From NCBI GenBank assembly GCA_964499365.1, contig CAZCKU010000001.1:310001-374000 (forward strand): a stretch of 64,000 nucleotides of DNA, in the 5' to 3' direction. This document shows, in pieces, positions 33,471 through 45,700 of the stretch. The stretch is from PALSA-1316 sp964499365 (lineage in GTDB: Bacteria; Nitrospirota; Thermodesulfovibrionia; Thermodesulfovibrionales; UBA6898). Position numbers and translations under genes: made by a program. The notes beneath the pieces were generated by a model. The model was not told the DNA's origin. It searched no databases and saw nothing but the letters and a program-made list of their open reading frames with translations. Numbering within the stretch: the first letter of the stretch is position 1; each line of letters starts with the position of its first letter.

Positions 33471-34046
33471 GTGAAATACGGTATAAGGTTAATTACGATA
33501 ATACTGCTGGTGCTTTCTTCTGCTGGCTGTTCATTTCTCGTGAGCTATGAAAGTCCCTACAAGGGCAGGATTATTGATGCAGAAACAAAACAGCCGATTG
33601 AGGGGGTGGTTGTGCTCGGGGTCTGGTACAGCGAGTCCCCGACAATTGCCGGCGTTGTGGGAAAATATTTTGATGCGAAGGAGACCGTGACCGACAAACA
33701 AGGAGAATTTGAACTATCAGGGCAAGGGCTCAGGGTGTTCAGCAATCTGTCCGGAATGCACGTGCTGATATTCAAGGCTGGGTATAAATATATAGGTATG
33801 GGGCCCTGGGAATCATTTAAGCTTGATCCGATGTTTAAGAATGAAATTGCATGGGAAGGCAATAAAGTCATAGTTTCGATACGAAAGTTAACTAAAGAAG
33901 AGAGGAATAGTTCAATAACATTCCCCTCGACGCCAACCGGAGATGCGCCATTAGACAAAATAAGATTGATGTTAAAGGAGATTAATAGGGAGGCAACGGA
34001 ACGTGGCCTCGACCAAATTGACATTTGGCGAGGCGAAAGGGTATGA
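33471..34046 (+). CDS. Lipoprotein with carboxypeptidase-regulatory-like domain
   Basis: 191 residues from GTG 33471, which has a perfect AGGAGG upstream. The signal peptide ends in LSSAGC (lipidated Cys20). Residues ~25-105 (YKGRIIDAETKQPIEGVVVLG, VTDKQGEFELSGQGL) form a CnaB/carboxypeptidase-regulatory-like beta sandwich. The rest is unassigned. GC content is lower than in the upstream gene. It overlaps the phospholipase-like gene by ATGA, so the two are coupled. Confidence 0.82.
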   Translation: MKYGIRLITIILLVLSSAGCSFLVSYESPYKGRIIDAETKQPIEGVVVLGVWYSESPTIAGVVGKYFDAKETVTDKQGEFELSGQGLRVFSNLSGMHVLIFKAGYKYIGMGPWESFKLDPMFKNEIAWEGNKVIVSIRKLTKEERNSSITFPSTPTGDAPLDKIRLMLKEINREATERGLDQIDIWRGERV

Positions 34047-36466
34047 CAATATTTAACTGTCTTGGCGTGGCATTAGTAATCATTTGTCAGATTGTTTTCA
34101 CTGAAGAAGCTCTGTCGTGGGATAATGAGATTACTCACAGAGATATTTCGAAAATTGCGGCTGAAGGCTCTGCTTTGAGCAAGGGAACAGGCGATTATCT
34201 CAGCAAACTTGGATTAGATAGAGCACTACTTGAGAAGTTCATATTGAATGGCACTAGCAAGTATGCCACGGATTGGATTCAGGACGGATCCTTTCTTGAA
34301 GACGCGGGCAATCCTCTGCAGGGATTGGTGGGGCAGGCACGATATAACAATCACTTTCACAATCCGCTCAAAGGGTGGGATAATGCCGGGCTGGATGAAT
34401 ATATGATAGTTCCGGTCCCCAATCCCGTTCCTCCATTCATTCCTGTCTTTGCCCCAAAGCGTATCACAGGTGAATCCGCACTGAAATGGGCACAGGACAA
34501 TGTTAATCAACCCTTTTTTATCGGGGGAGACTGGTCATGGCAAACGATCAGATCATATTTTTATCGGGCGCTTACAGTCAACAAAGACATAGATCGACAA
34601 GCCTACTTTGCACAGACCTTCAGGGGGCTTGGCCATCAGATGCACGTCCTGCAGGATATGTCGGTGCCGGCTCATGTCAGAAATGATGCTCACCAGGAGG
34701 AGGGTATTCAGGATCTTCTTATGAAGAACGGGCTTCCGACAGGCGATCTGTATTTTGAGATGTGGGCCAAAAAATACCACACGACAATCAATGCCTATGC
34801 ATCAAAACCTCAATTCCCCCAAGTTGATACAGCAACCCAGGTGGGAAGATATGTCCCGATCTCACAGTTCTATGATACAGAGCAATATAATGAGGGTGTA
34901 GCACCATCAATCAATCCGGCCTGGGGGTTGGCTGAATATACCAACTCAAATTTTGCGAGCGCCGATACAATTTTCACTGAAGGTTATAACAAGTCTGATA
35001 ACCACTATTTCCCATTTCCAAATTATGACCCTCAGTGCTACACAGTTGTTACTCAAGCCAAGCCGGGCTTCTTCGTCATGCAGCGGTTCTTATCGAAAGT
35101 CTGTCAGGGAGAACCTGTTGTCCGCTTTGCAGCGGCTGGCCCGTTGTTTCCATATTTATGGCCGCGTTACAGAGGATCCCTGAAACTTGATGAAGCAAGC
35201 CATAGAGAATATACAAGCAAGCTTATCCCCCGAGCCGTTGGCTATTCCGCGGGGCTTCTTGATTACTTTTTCCGTGGGGACATCAGGCTGACGTTTCAGT
35301 CCGGTACCTCCCCCGGATATGTCATTACAAACAATACCCGGGAAGACATGAGCGGGATGTTCGAGATCTATTACGACAATGCTCAGGAAGAGAGGGGGCG
35401 TGCATGGAAAGACAGGCTCGACATCAAGGCCTCACAGAAGAGCGTTGTCATTAACCTGCCGATTGTCTCAGATGCCAAAGAACCGGGCAAGTACATCCTT
35501 GTCTTCAGGGGAAAGCTGGGGAATGAGGAAGATGCCGTGGCAGGGTATGTCACCAGTCGGAGCATCGAGATCACCCCTCCGGAGCAGCAGGTTTATGCCA
35601 TGGTGGATGCGTCAACCGGCAAAGGTTTTGATACCATCCTCGTCAGGCTCAGAAACAGATCCACCTCAGAGGCGATGCAGAACGGCACCCTGAAGGCCAT
35701 TGTCAAATATAAGCAAAATACACAAGGCAGTTTCCAATATACTGCATCCGATCCGGTGACCGTTCGGAGCCTGGATTCAGCACAGGCGACTGAATACAGC
35801 TTTACCTTCCCCAATCCCCTCCCGATCCATGCGACCGATGTCTATCTGTATGTAAGCTTTACCGGGACAATAGGGACTGAGGCGAATGCCGTTGCCGTTG
35901 GTGAGAGGGACATCAGCGAACCGACGCCGGTGGACCTCTTCAACAACATGGACAGAACCTGCATTCATGCACAGTGGTACACGGCCGGCAGTCCTGCTGT
36001 CATATCTCTCTTTGATACCAACAAAGATGGAAGGGCAGATACATGGGATGTATACAGTCATGATGTCCGGGACGTCTATATCCGGTTCTCCCCTTATGAT
36101 GAACACCTCAGCGCCTCGCCGACGGAATATAATTACCGTGTCTCAAAAATAGTGCCCGGCGCGCACGTCAGAGCTCTGTATATCCTCGCTGACTACAGGT
36201 TCAGCTACGGCATATACAACAAGTGGCTGCCGCATGGTGTAACCGGAGATCCCTGGACGCATATCGACGAATCGTTCGTCTTTGACGGATATGCGGTGAA
36301 GGAGCAGACCGAAATGACGAGCGACCCGGCCAGCTGCGGCAGCAGGTCCTCCTGTCCAAAGGTCCATACGCCGACCTACCACACCTATCGCGGGACAGAC
36401 CTGTGGGGGGGAGCCGGCCTCATCTATATCAATGCCCCTTATCCCGAGACCGCAATCTGTCCGTGA
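34043..36466 (+). CDS. Secreted zinc-dependent phospholipase C-like protein
   Basis: The ATG at 34043 overlaps the lipoprotein stop (807 aa); the TTG six codons earlier is less likely. After a signal peptide ending ...FTEEALS comes W26 DNEITH32, resembling the N-terminal Trp of zinc PLC/S1-P1 nucleases. H104, H106 (NNHFHNPL) and the H198-x2-H201-x3-D205-x5-H211 motif (GHQMHVLQDMSVPAH) supply the expected zinc ligands. Residues beyond ~400 are beta-rich with no assigned domain. It probably cleaves phospholipids or phosphodiesters outside the cell or in the periplasm; substrate unknown. Confidence 0.78.
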   Translation: MTIFNCLGVALVIICQIVFTEEALSWDNEITHRDISKIAAEGSALSKGTGDYLSKLGLDRALLEKFILNGTSKYATDWIQDGSFLEDAGNPLQGLVGQARYNNHFHNPLKGWDNAGLDEYMIVPVPNPVPPFIPVFAPKRITGESALKWAQDNVNQPFFIGGDWSWQTIRSYFYRALTVNKDIDRQAYFAQTFRGLGHQMHVLQDMSVPAHVRNDAHQEEGIQDLLMKNGLPTGDLYFEMWAKKYHTTINAYASKPQFPQVDTATQVGRYVPISQFYDTEQYNEGVAPSINPAWGLAEYTNSNFASADTIFTEGYNKSDNHYFPFPNYDPQCYTVVTQAKPGFFVMQRFLSKVCQGEPVVRFAAAGPLFPYLWPRYRGSLKLDEASHREYTSKLIPRAVGYSAGLLDYFFRGDIRLTFQSGTSPGYVITNNTREDMSGMFEIYYDNAQEERGRAWKDRLDIKASQKSVVINLPIVSDAKEPGKYILVFRGKLGNEEDAVAGYVTSRSIEITPPEQQVYAMVDASTGKGFDTILVRLRNRSTSEAMQNGTLKAIVKYKQNTQGSFQYTASDPVTVRSLDSAQATEYSFTFPNPLPIHATDVYLYVSFTGTIGTEANAVAVGERDISEPTPVDLFNNMDRTCIHAQWYTAGSPAVISLFDTNKDGRADTWDVYSHDVRDVYIRFSPYDEHLSASPTEYNYRVSKIVPGAHVRALYILADYRFSYGIYNKWLPHGVTGDPWTHIDESFVFDGYAVKEQTEMTSDPASCGSRSSCPKVHTPTYHTYRGTDLWGGAGLIYINAPYPETAICP

Positions 36467-36522
36467 ACTGAAAGTGAATATGGAGAAAGGATGTGCAGGC
36501 TTGCGTTTGTAGAAATTGAAGT

Positions 36523-36722
36523 GGGGTTGGGGAATTAAGAAAAGGGAAAGGGAGCTGTATTAAGGGGGTTGAGGCGGTAGCGGGAGGTGTTGGGGAATAA
36601 GGGGGATTGGCTCACGAAGTTGAATTCCATATTCTCGACCGCCGCGATTGCAGGTTGGGGATATGATGTACATTGCCAATAAGTGATTAGCGAATTACAC
36701 CACTGGGGGATTATGGGGGGGG
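36523..36722 (+). other. G-rich leader region with G8 tract at the start of the giant gene
   Basis: Eight runs of three or more G lie on the plus strand between 36523 and 36605. A G8 run (36715-36722) lies 3 nt before ATG 36726 in a tandem-like GGGGATTATG duplication. The G8 tract may act as a Shine-Dalgarno sequence and could slip. Otherwise 36467-36725 holds no gene. Confidence 0.5.
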
Positions 36723-36725
36723 ATT

Positions 36726-39700
36726 ATGTTATTCGGGGATTGGGTTGATCATTTCGGGGGATACCATATTGGAAGACGAATGTATGGCCTGGCAGTCGGG
36801 ATAGCATTCGCATTTTTATCAGTCTGTACGGCCAGGAGTGACGCCGCCGAGTTCACCGCCACCACTCTTGGTGATTACGGCAATGTTACGGTTATGGAGG
36901 TCACCGGGAATTATGATGCTGACAATCCGGATGGTACGACCAATGCCGGCCCAAGACAGGCTATAGCAAAGGAGTTCTATCGCCTGCATAAGGACGAATA
37001 TGACTTTCTGGTTATATTCACGAACTTCGACTTCACCATGCCGGAACCAGAGGCGGTTGCTTTCTATACCGGGGTGAAGAATGATACGCAGGGCATAGGC
37101 AAGCCTATCTTCGATAAATCTGCCTTCTACGGAAGCAACGGAAAACTCCAGGGAACCATTGATATGGGAAGTATTTCGAACCTTGCCATGGACCCTCTGG
37201 ATCCTCACTTCGAACATACCCTCGATACCCTCAGCCACGAAATGATGCACCGGTGGGCCGCTTATGCACGGTTCAGAAACCCTGACGGTTCTCTGAATAC
37301 GGGGCTTCTCGGAAGGGAAGGAAGCCACTGGAGCTTTCTGCTCAGCACTGATGCATCTTTGATGTACGGAAATACCTGGCAGGACAACGGCGACGGGACC
37401 TTTACCTCTGTCAAAGGGAGGAAATACTATAGCCCGCTTGATCTCTATCTCATGGGATTTATCGACAGGGCACAAGTCCCTGCGATGCTGCTCATCGACA
37501 ATCCTGATATCGACCCAAAGCGGGTATCGGAATTGGGGGTCACGATTCAGGGGACGTCCCGCCATATTTCGATAGACGATATCATCGCAGCAGAGGGAGA
37601 AAGGATACCTGCCCCGGGCGATTCGCAGAAGTCATTCAGGGCGGCATTTATCTACATAACGGACCCCGGCACTTTTACCGGCGATGAGCTGTATGGACTT
37701 GAAAACATCCGGAGTGGGTGGCTGAAGAGATATTCCGTGCTTACCGATGGTGCAGGTATTGTGCAGGTTGCGCCAGCACCAATAATCCCGCAGCCGATCA
37801 ACCCAGGCGTGACTCCTCCCGTTATAAGCCCACGGTCCCTGCCGTCGAATATCCATGACGCTGTTCTGTGGCTTATAAACAGCCAGAAGACCGACGGAAA
37901 TTGGATGGACCTTGAGCAGACGACTGTAAGAGACACGGCTGCGGTGGTTAATGTGTTAGGTGAGTTCGATAACGCAGGCCAGAATCTTACATCCGGTTTG
38001 CAGTGGCTTGGAGAGGCCTCAGTCGCCGGCATTGACTATCTCGCCAGACAATTGGAAGCATTGGCCAATGCGGGGAAGGACACGACTGCCCTGATCAATA
38101 ATCTGGTTCTGTTGCAGAATAAAGACGGCGGATGGGGGAGCACACAGGACATGGCGAGCAGCCCCTCTGAGACGGCACTGGTTCTGAAGGCTCTTGTGAC
38201 ATCCGGTTATAAGGAGCAGTATGTCATATCAAGGGCGATAGACTATCTTAAGACAAAGCAGGGGCCTGATAACGGGTGGGGTCATGAGGCTGGCAGCAGG
38301 GTCGGGACGACGGCATCGGTCCTTACTGTCTTCAACGAGTATAAGGAAATCTACCAGTTGAACGACCGGATTGCGTCCGCGATCGTATGGCTTCTCCAGC
38401 ATCAGAACCCTGACGGAGGGTTCGGCAACAGCCCGAGCACGATATATGATACGGCGCTTGCCACCCTGGCACTTGCCGGGCTCGGAGCGGCAAAGGATTC
38501 AAGGAACAATGCCCTTGAATATCTCAAAAGGAGCCAATCCGGAGACGACAGCTGGAATGAAAGTTCCTATCAGACGGCGCTTGCCGTGAAAGCAATCTAT
38601 GGAGCAACTCTTGAACCCGATCTCTCCGTCAGGAACACGGACATTTCGTTCGTACCCGCTACAATAACGAGTTATCCCTCAACCGTTGTCATAAACAGTA
38701 CTATTTCGAATCTCGGATCGACCCCGGTCCCCTCGGCAAATGTTGTTTTATATGCAGACGCCATAGCTCCGGAGAACAGGCTGGACGAACGGTCCTTCCT
38801 TTTCCCGGGGCTGTCATCAATCTCCATGGCCTTCCAGGTTCCTCTGTCCGACGCGCGGGAACACACGTACTATATTGTGGTCGATCCTGGCAATCTCATC
38901 AAGGAGTCGGACGAGACGAACAATGTTGCATTTAACAAGCTTGAATCCGCGATCAATTATGATTTCGAGATCCTGCCTGCCGATTTGACGTTTTCCCGGA
39001 ATCCGGTCGATATTACAACGGATGTGAAGATTACGGCTCGGATATCGAACAGGGGCAGATATAATGCCTATAATGTTCATGTCAAATATTATATCGATGA
39101 ACTCGGGCTGCCGTTTGACATTGGGACATCGACCGTGGACATCCCGGCTGGGGCCACCGTCACAAACGAAATCACCTGGAAGGCGAACAAGTCCGGCACG
39201 GACCTTCCCGTTGCGGTATATATTGATCCTTTGAAAGAGTTCGATGAGGTCACGCAGGCAAATAATAAGGCACTTGCGCTGCTTACGGTCAAGGGGTCAA
39301 CAGATCCGAACCTCACTGCTTTGTATAAAGACATTTCCATTAATCCTCCCCTGGTGAATGAAGGGGCTAACGCTGCCATCTCGGCTGTTATTATGAATAC
39401 CGGTTATTCTGCTGCATCCAATATCGTCGTAAACTTCTATCTGGGAAATCCCGGAGCGGGCGGAGTGCTGCTGGGGACACAGACAATACCGTCACTTAAT
39501 GCAGGTGAAACCACAAGCGTTGCAGTCAACTGGAACAATATCAATGCTCCAGGGACAAAGATCATCTATGTGAAGGTTGACCCGGACGGTCTGATTAAAG
39601 AGACCACAAAGGACGATAACGACGCATTTGTCAGCATAGAGGTTTTAAGCCTGCCGGATCTGGCTATTTCTGCAAACTCTATCTCGTTTAATCCTGCAGC

Positions 39701-42700
39701 ACCGAGGGACGGAGATACGGTTTCGATCAATGTGATGATCAAGAATCTTGGGGAGCAGACTGCCACAAACGTGCCTGTAAGGATCTATGATGGCAGCAAT
39801 TTGATAGACTCGCAGACCCTCCCTTCCATTGGGGGGAATTCTCAGGCAACAGTCGCTTTCTCATTTGATACAGCGGGTAAAAGCGGGGCTCACCAGATGA
39901 CGGTGAAGGTCGACCCTGACAACACCATAATTGAGCGCAGCAAGGACAACAACACAGCCTCGAAAATATTTGGGGTCCAGGATGCGAATCTGTGGCTTAC
40001 AGAACCATATATTTCTCCGAACGGCGACAGTATAAAAGACAGTACGCAGTTCTTCTTCGGTTTGCAGGTTCCTCAGACGGTAAAGATTCAGATCGTCAAC
40101 GAAAAAGGCGAGGCAGTAAGGACATATGCGGGTGCAGACCTGGAGAATATCTCCGGCGGCAACATCACCTGGGACGGTCTTAACGACAACGGCAGCGTTG
40201 TTGCCGATGGTCAATATCAGCTCAAAGTAGTAGCCACAAACGGCAATAGTATCGGAAGTCTGCTTGTCACGGTAGACAACGACCGCTCGCCGCTCTCCAA
40301 GGCGATTGGGACAGAGTATCTGCTTGATAACAATCTTTCGTGCATGCTTCCGGATATTAATCCGATCTGGCTGCCCAACGAGAGCGGACTTATATTCCCC
40401 ATTTATGACACCAATCCGGGTACCCCTGAATATCCCGCAGGAATCTACACAATGGCACCGGATGGCGACGACATTATGAGATTTCCGACACCCGCTGACT
40501 GGTTCAATGATAGCCAGACCAGTGAATTTATCTCGCCTCAATTGTCTCCCGACGGAGAAAGGATTGCCTTTGCGCGCTGGAAGTATGACGCCATGACGAA
40601 TACCACAATCGACGAACTTTGGGTGGTCGGCAGTGACGGAAACGGGCTGGCATTGCTGGGGAATTGGAATGCCGCGATCCGATCTTATGGCAGCAGTATT
40701 GAGTATATGGTGTGGGCCCCTGACTCAAGACATGTTGCCTTTACGAAGACCTGCCAGGCCGGGGAGGGTTGCGACCGGGCGCTCTGGGTGGTTGATGTCA
40801 CGGATTCCAGCAAAAAACAGATTGATATATCGCCAAGTTATCTCAGCGGGGTCACCTGGGCACAGGACAGCAATTCGGTCGCCTATACTGTGCGGGGAGA
40901 CGGCGCTCTCGTAGATCTAAGAGTATCAGACAGAACAGGCCGTGTAGTAACCCTGGCAACAATGGATTATCTTCGATATCCCGGGATCCATTGGATTGGC
41001 AGTCGTAAAATGGTGATATCAGAGTATATTGACCGTGGCTACAATAGCGTAAGACCTGAGGAGTATACCTTAAGTCTTTACGATGCAGGTGGCAGCGGTG
41101 AGCCAGTACTGCTATCGGATAAGGCGAACGACTGGGTTGTCAGTCCCGATGGCAACAATATTGTTTTTGTCGAATATACTGATGAAAAAACAAATGTCAA
41201 AAGAATCGATGAGGCGGGAAATATTAGTCTTCTATACGATGGGGCGCTGGTGATTTCGTCCTTGGAAGAAGGATACAGAGGCAACATTGATGGTTTGAGC
41301 TGGTCGCGCGATGGCAGGAAAATCGCATTTATTCACCGCGGCTATAAGGAGATAGACCGTTGTATATACGAGCCGGCAGTTGTGGCCGTGGATATTGCGA
41401 GTAATACATATACACTGCAAAAGCCCAATGGCTCTCATTACCTGTTCTTAGCGCCACCAGGCGGTACATCGGAGTGCGCGGACCGGACTCAATACTCTTT
41501 CAGAGATCTTTGGGCAGTGGGGTGGCTGTCTGACAGCGATAGCTTCGTCCTGACGAATAACCGGGAATATTTCGTTTTGAATACGACCACCGGCGAAAGA
41601 TCGGATTTGCCCGGGTGGATCGATTTTATCCGCAGCATTTCGCCTATGGGGAGGTATATCGACTACTACGACAGAGTCTGGCAGGGCAGCTCCTGCTACG
41701 GCAGGGGAAACACCGATCTCTGGGCGATAAGCTCTCTTCTTAATCTCACCGCTGATTTGAGGGTCAGCAAAAACAGGTCATCGGTTGTCCTTAAGGGCAC
41801 AGCGGCCGACCTGAATTTCGAGGGCTACAGGATTGAGTATGCGGAGGCGAAAAACCTGACTGTATGGAATCTCGTGCAGCCGCCGTCGAACGAACCTGTC
41901 AACAACGATGAATTTACGAGGTGGGTGCCGCCATACGAGGGTACCTTCTCTGTGAGACTGACAGTCTGGGACAAGGCCGGCAATATAGCCACAGACCGGA
42001 AAAGGGTCTCCTGGGGTCTCTCATCCTCCATCGCGAATATATACAAGTCCACCGGCGTATTCTCACCAAATAACGATGGTGTTAAAGATACTGTTTCTCT
42101 CAATTATACAGTGCTGGAGCCTGTCCATCTTGAGTTTAACGTGTATGACTCACAAGGCATTTCTCAGAAGAAATTCTACCGGGATCATGTGGCGCCGGGT
42201 GCCGATAAAATAATATGGGACGGGACGGATGATTCCGGAAGAATCGTCCCTGATGGAGAATATGTCATAAAGGTATTCGACTATGAATTCTTTGTGGAGG
42301 TTGACAACACACCGCCTGATGCCAATCTGGCATTGAGTAAGATCCGCCAGAGCATCGACAGTATTTCATTCCCTGAAGCATTAGGAGTAGATGTTACGGG
42401 TCATGCGTACGATAAAAACCTCATGAGCTGGGTTGTCGAGTATGGTGAAGGAGACAATCCGCAGGCATGGTATGAATCTATCCGGGGAAGAGCTCTGATT
42501 GGAGCACGAGATGAATCCGGCGATTATATCCTGGATCCCATTGGAGATGCAGTAATACAGCGCTACGAGAATCAGCAAATTCCATTTCTGACGGGAAAAC
42601 GCTTCAGAATAACCGTTGAGGATACAGCCGGCAACAAGAGCAGCGCGATCACCGCTGCGCTGGAGGAGAAGGTGCTCCTGTATTTTCATTCATGGGGCGG

Positions 42701-45700
42701 TTCCTCTTCACAGAATCATGAATATTTCAATGTGTTCGGAGGAGGGATATACGCGGCACTGGGGGTTCCTGAAGCGCATAGTTTCGAAGGGCTTGAGACC
42801 CTGAGAGTTCCGCTTTCAAGTGTGAATATACAATACTGGAGCGATCTGCAGTGGCATGATGCAGCGCGGGCTGATGATTACTCGGATGGCGGAATATTTG
42901 TCAACTGGGACAGGTCTCTGATTTCTGAGGATATCGGTGCAGTACGTATCAAGGCGGTTGACATAGACGGATATGAACATTATTCGAATGCAGTTTCGAC
43001 GAAGTCATTGTTTTATATTGAACCGTGCGTCCTTGCAACAGCGGCAGCGCGGAATTTCCTTTTTGAGAAATTGACACGATTACGGCTTCAGATAAAGAGC
43101 AGTCAGGATCCAAGGTATTCAGAATGGACAGATTACAGCGTCTTGCATGGCCCGAATATTCCAATCGGGGAATTCTCACTTGCCCCATTTCCGGATCTTC
43201 AGCCAGATGCGGCATATCGCTTCCGGATGATAGGCATCGACGAAAACGGCAACGAACATACAGGTGATGAACTTGATGGCAGCTGCGGAATGCCTTCACC
43301 GAAGCTGAAAATGGAGCTTGAGGTTGACTACGCTGCAGAGGCGGGCTGCGGGCTGCTTTCAGATGGCAGGGTCTATCTGTACTCTAAACTTATTCCAACA
43401 GGTGATCCTATATCACGTAAGTCCCTGAGCTATTACCTCCAGACCTCCGGCGGGCTTCAGCTTCTGAGGACATTTGACCTGGCACGGGAGACATGGGGCG
43501 CTGTTGATATTGACACCTCCACAATGCCTGAAGGAATATACCCGGTGCAGGCCACGTTGACATACTCATCTGCAGCCAGCGGTGCAGACAGTGAGCTATC
43601 GGCCGGCGCAGCGCTCATTGTTGACAGAGTTCAACCCGAGGCAAAGGTCACCTATCCGGGCAAATCTGTCACCCTGTGTCCCTTGTTGAAGACTGATTCC
43701 GGAGGTGCGTGGCCCGGCATTCCGATTGAAGGGATTGCACAGGACAATAGCAGCGTCAGGCAGTATGAAGTGTATTATGGTTTCGGTGAAGCACCGGATA
43801 CATGGGAGCCGGCACGTACAAGAATCATTACTCCAAAGGGAATTGAATTGGTGCCTATTACCGGCCGCCGGACGAAAGGCAAGCTGGGAGACTGGTATGT
43901 CGAAGATATTCACGGTGCAGTGAACATCAGGCTCAAAGTTGTCGACATCGCCGGCAATGCCACATGCGATACAATCACTTTTGGCGTCAAGGACAGGATA
44001 GATGTTTCCGGTTTGACAGTGGATAAACCGATCTTCTCGCCCAATGGGGATGGAGTATTGGATACGGTGACCGCTGATTTCCGGATTGATGAATACGTAA
44101 CAGTCGATGTCAAGGTATTTAGCCTGATAAAGGGCCCGGACGGTAAACTCATACCCTCCGCAACTGCTGTCAAAACGCTGGCTGCAGGGGTGGAGCATTT
44201 TGGAGGAACTGAGTCGATTGCCTGGGATGGCACAGATGATTCCGGAGGGGTTGTTGCCGACGGAATGTATGGTCTTGTCGTCTTTGCAGCTGATACCTGC
44301 GGCAACAAAGACTCGCGGTTTGTTTCGGTCGAGGTGGATAATACCCCTCCTGTTGCCCAAATCTCCTGTCCGGGACCTTCGGATCCTATAGGCACTATTG
44401 TCGAGATAAAAGGAACCGCAAACGATGCGAATCTTGCAGGCTATATACTGGAGGCTTCTTCGGCAAACAGCCCCGATGTTTGGCTGTCGATCTCCGGACA
44501 AATCGCAGCGGTAAATGATGGTATCCTTGGCACATGGAATACCTTCGGTCTTGACGGCCCATGGACGTTAAGATTGACGGCTAATGACCGCGCCGGCAAC
44601 AGTGCTGTGACTATGGCTACAATTAATCTTGGTACAAGAAAAACACTTGTCAGGAATTTAGCTGCGTTGCCCAAGCTTTTCTCCCCCAATAATGACGGAA
44701 AGCTTGATACCGCAGATATCAGCTATGAACTCACCGATGCCTGCTCCGTAAGCATGCAGCTCATCGATGCAGGCGGGGTGGTCCTGAGAAACTATGAAAC
44801 AAGCATTCCGTCAGCTGGGCAATATTCGTATGGATGGAACGGAAAAAGCGATCTGGGAACTACTGTTCCTGAAGGCATCTATACTATAAAGTTTTTTGCG
44901 ACATCGGCGTCGAATGCTTCGGTATCCCAGACAGAAGTAATAACGATTGCCTCGGATACGGCATCTCCGCTTATTGACATAAAGCAGCCCCTGGATCAGT
45001 TTTACACCCCGTCGCAGGATGTTATGGTGAACGGTACGATCAGCGATCTGAATCTTGCAGAGTACTCGATAGTCCTGAGCGGAGATTCCGGTATTATTCC
45101 TGCTGATTCAGGGAACATAAATAGAGTCAACCATACCTTCAGCGTTCTGGATGGGCTTTCGGAAGGGATGTATACACTCAATGTTATGGCGAAGGACTAT
45201 GCAGAAAACCTGTCAGAGAAGAATATTGCCTTTACGATAGACAGGACAGTCCCGAAGGTAACTCTGAGTTCTCCCCGGGATGGTGAGATATACGGTAATA
45301 CTAAACATAGTATTAATATTTCCGGAGGCATTGTTGAGAGGAATCTGGAGTCGTATGCTGTCAGGTACGGATCCGGCGATAATCCCTCTGTGTGGACTAC
45401 CTTGACCGGTGGCAATACGGTGCCTCAGATCCCCGGGTTGTTCGACTGGAAGGTCGGCGGGACGGACAATATACCCGATGGACTCTATGTGCTTACACTC
45501 TCTGCAAAAGACAAGGCCGGGCTTGCCGGTGAAGCCAGGGTAAAGGTAATAATCGACAACACGCGACCTGAGGTCTCCTTTGCATCTCCTCTGGAGGGAG
45601 GCTATATCAAAGCGCCCATGGATATCAAGGGAACTGGATCTGATGCGAATCTTCAGAAGTACACACTTGAGCTCGCCGACGGCCTTTGCGCCTCAGCATA

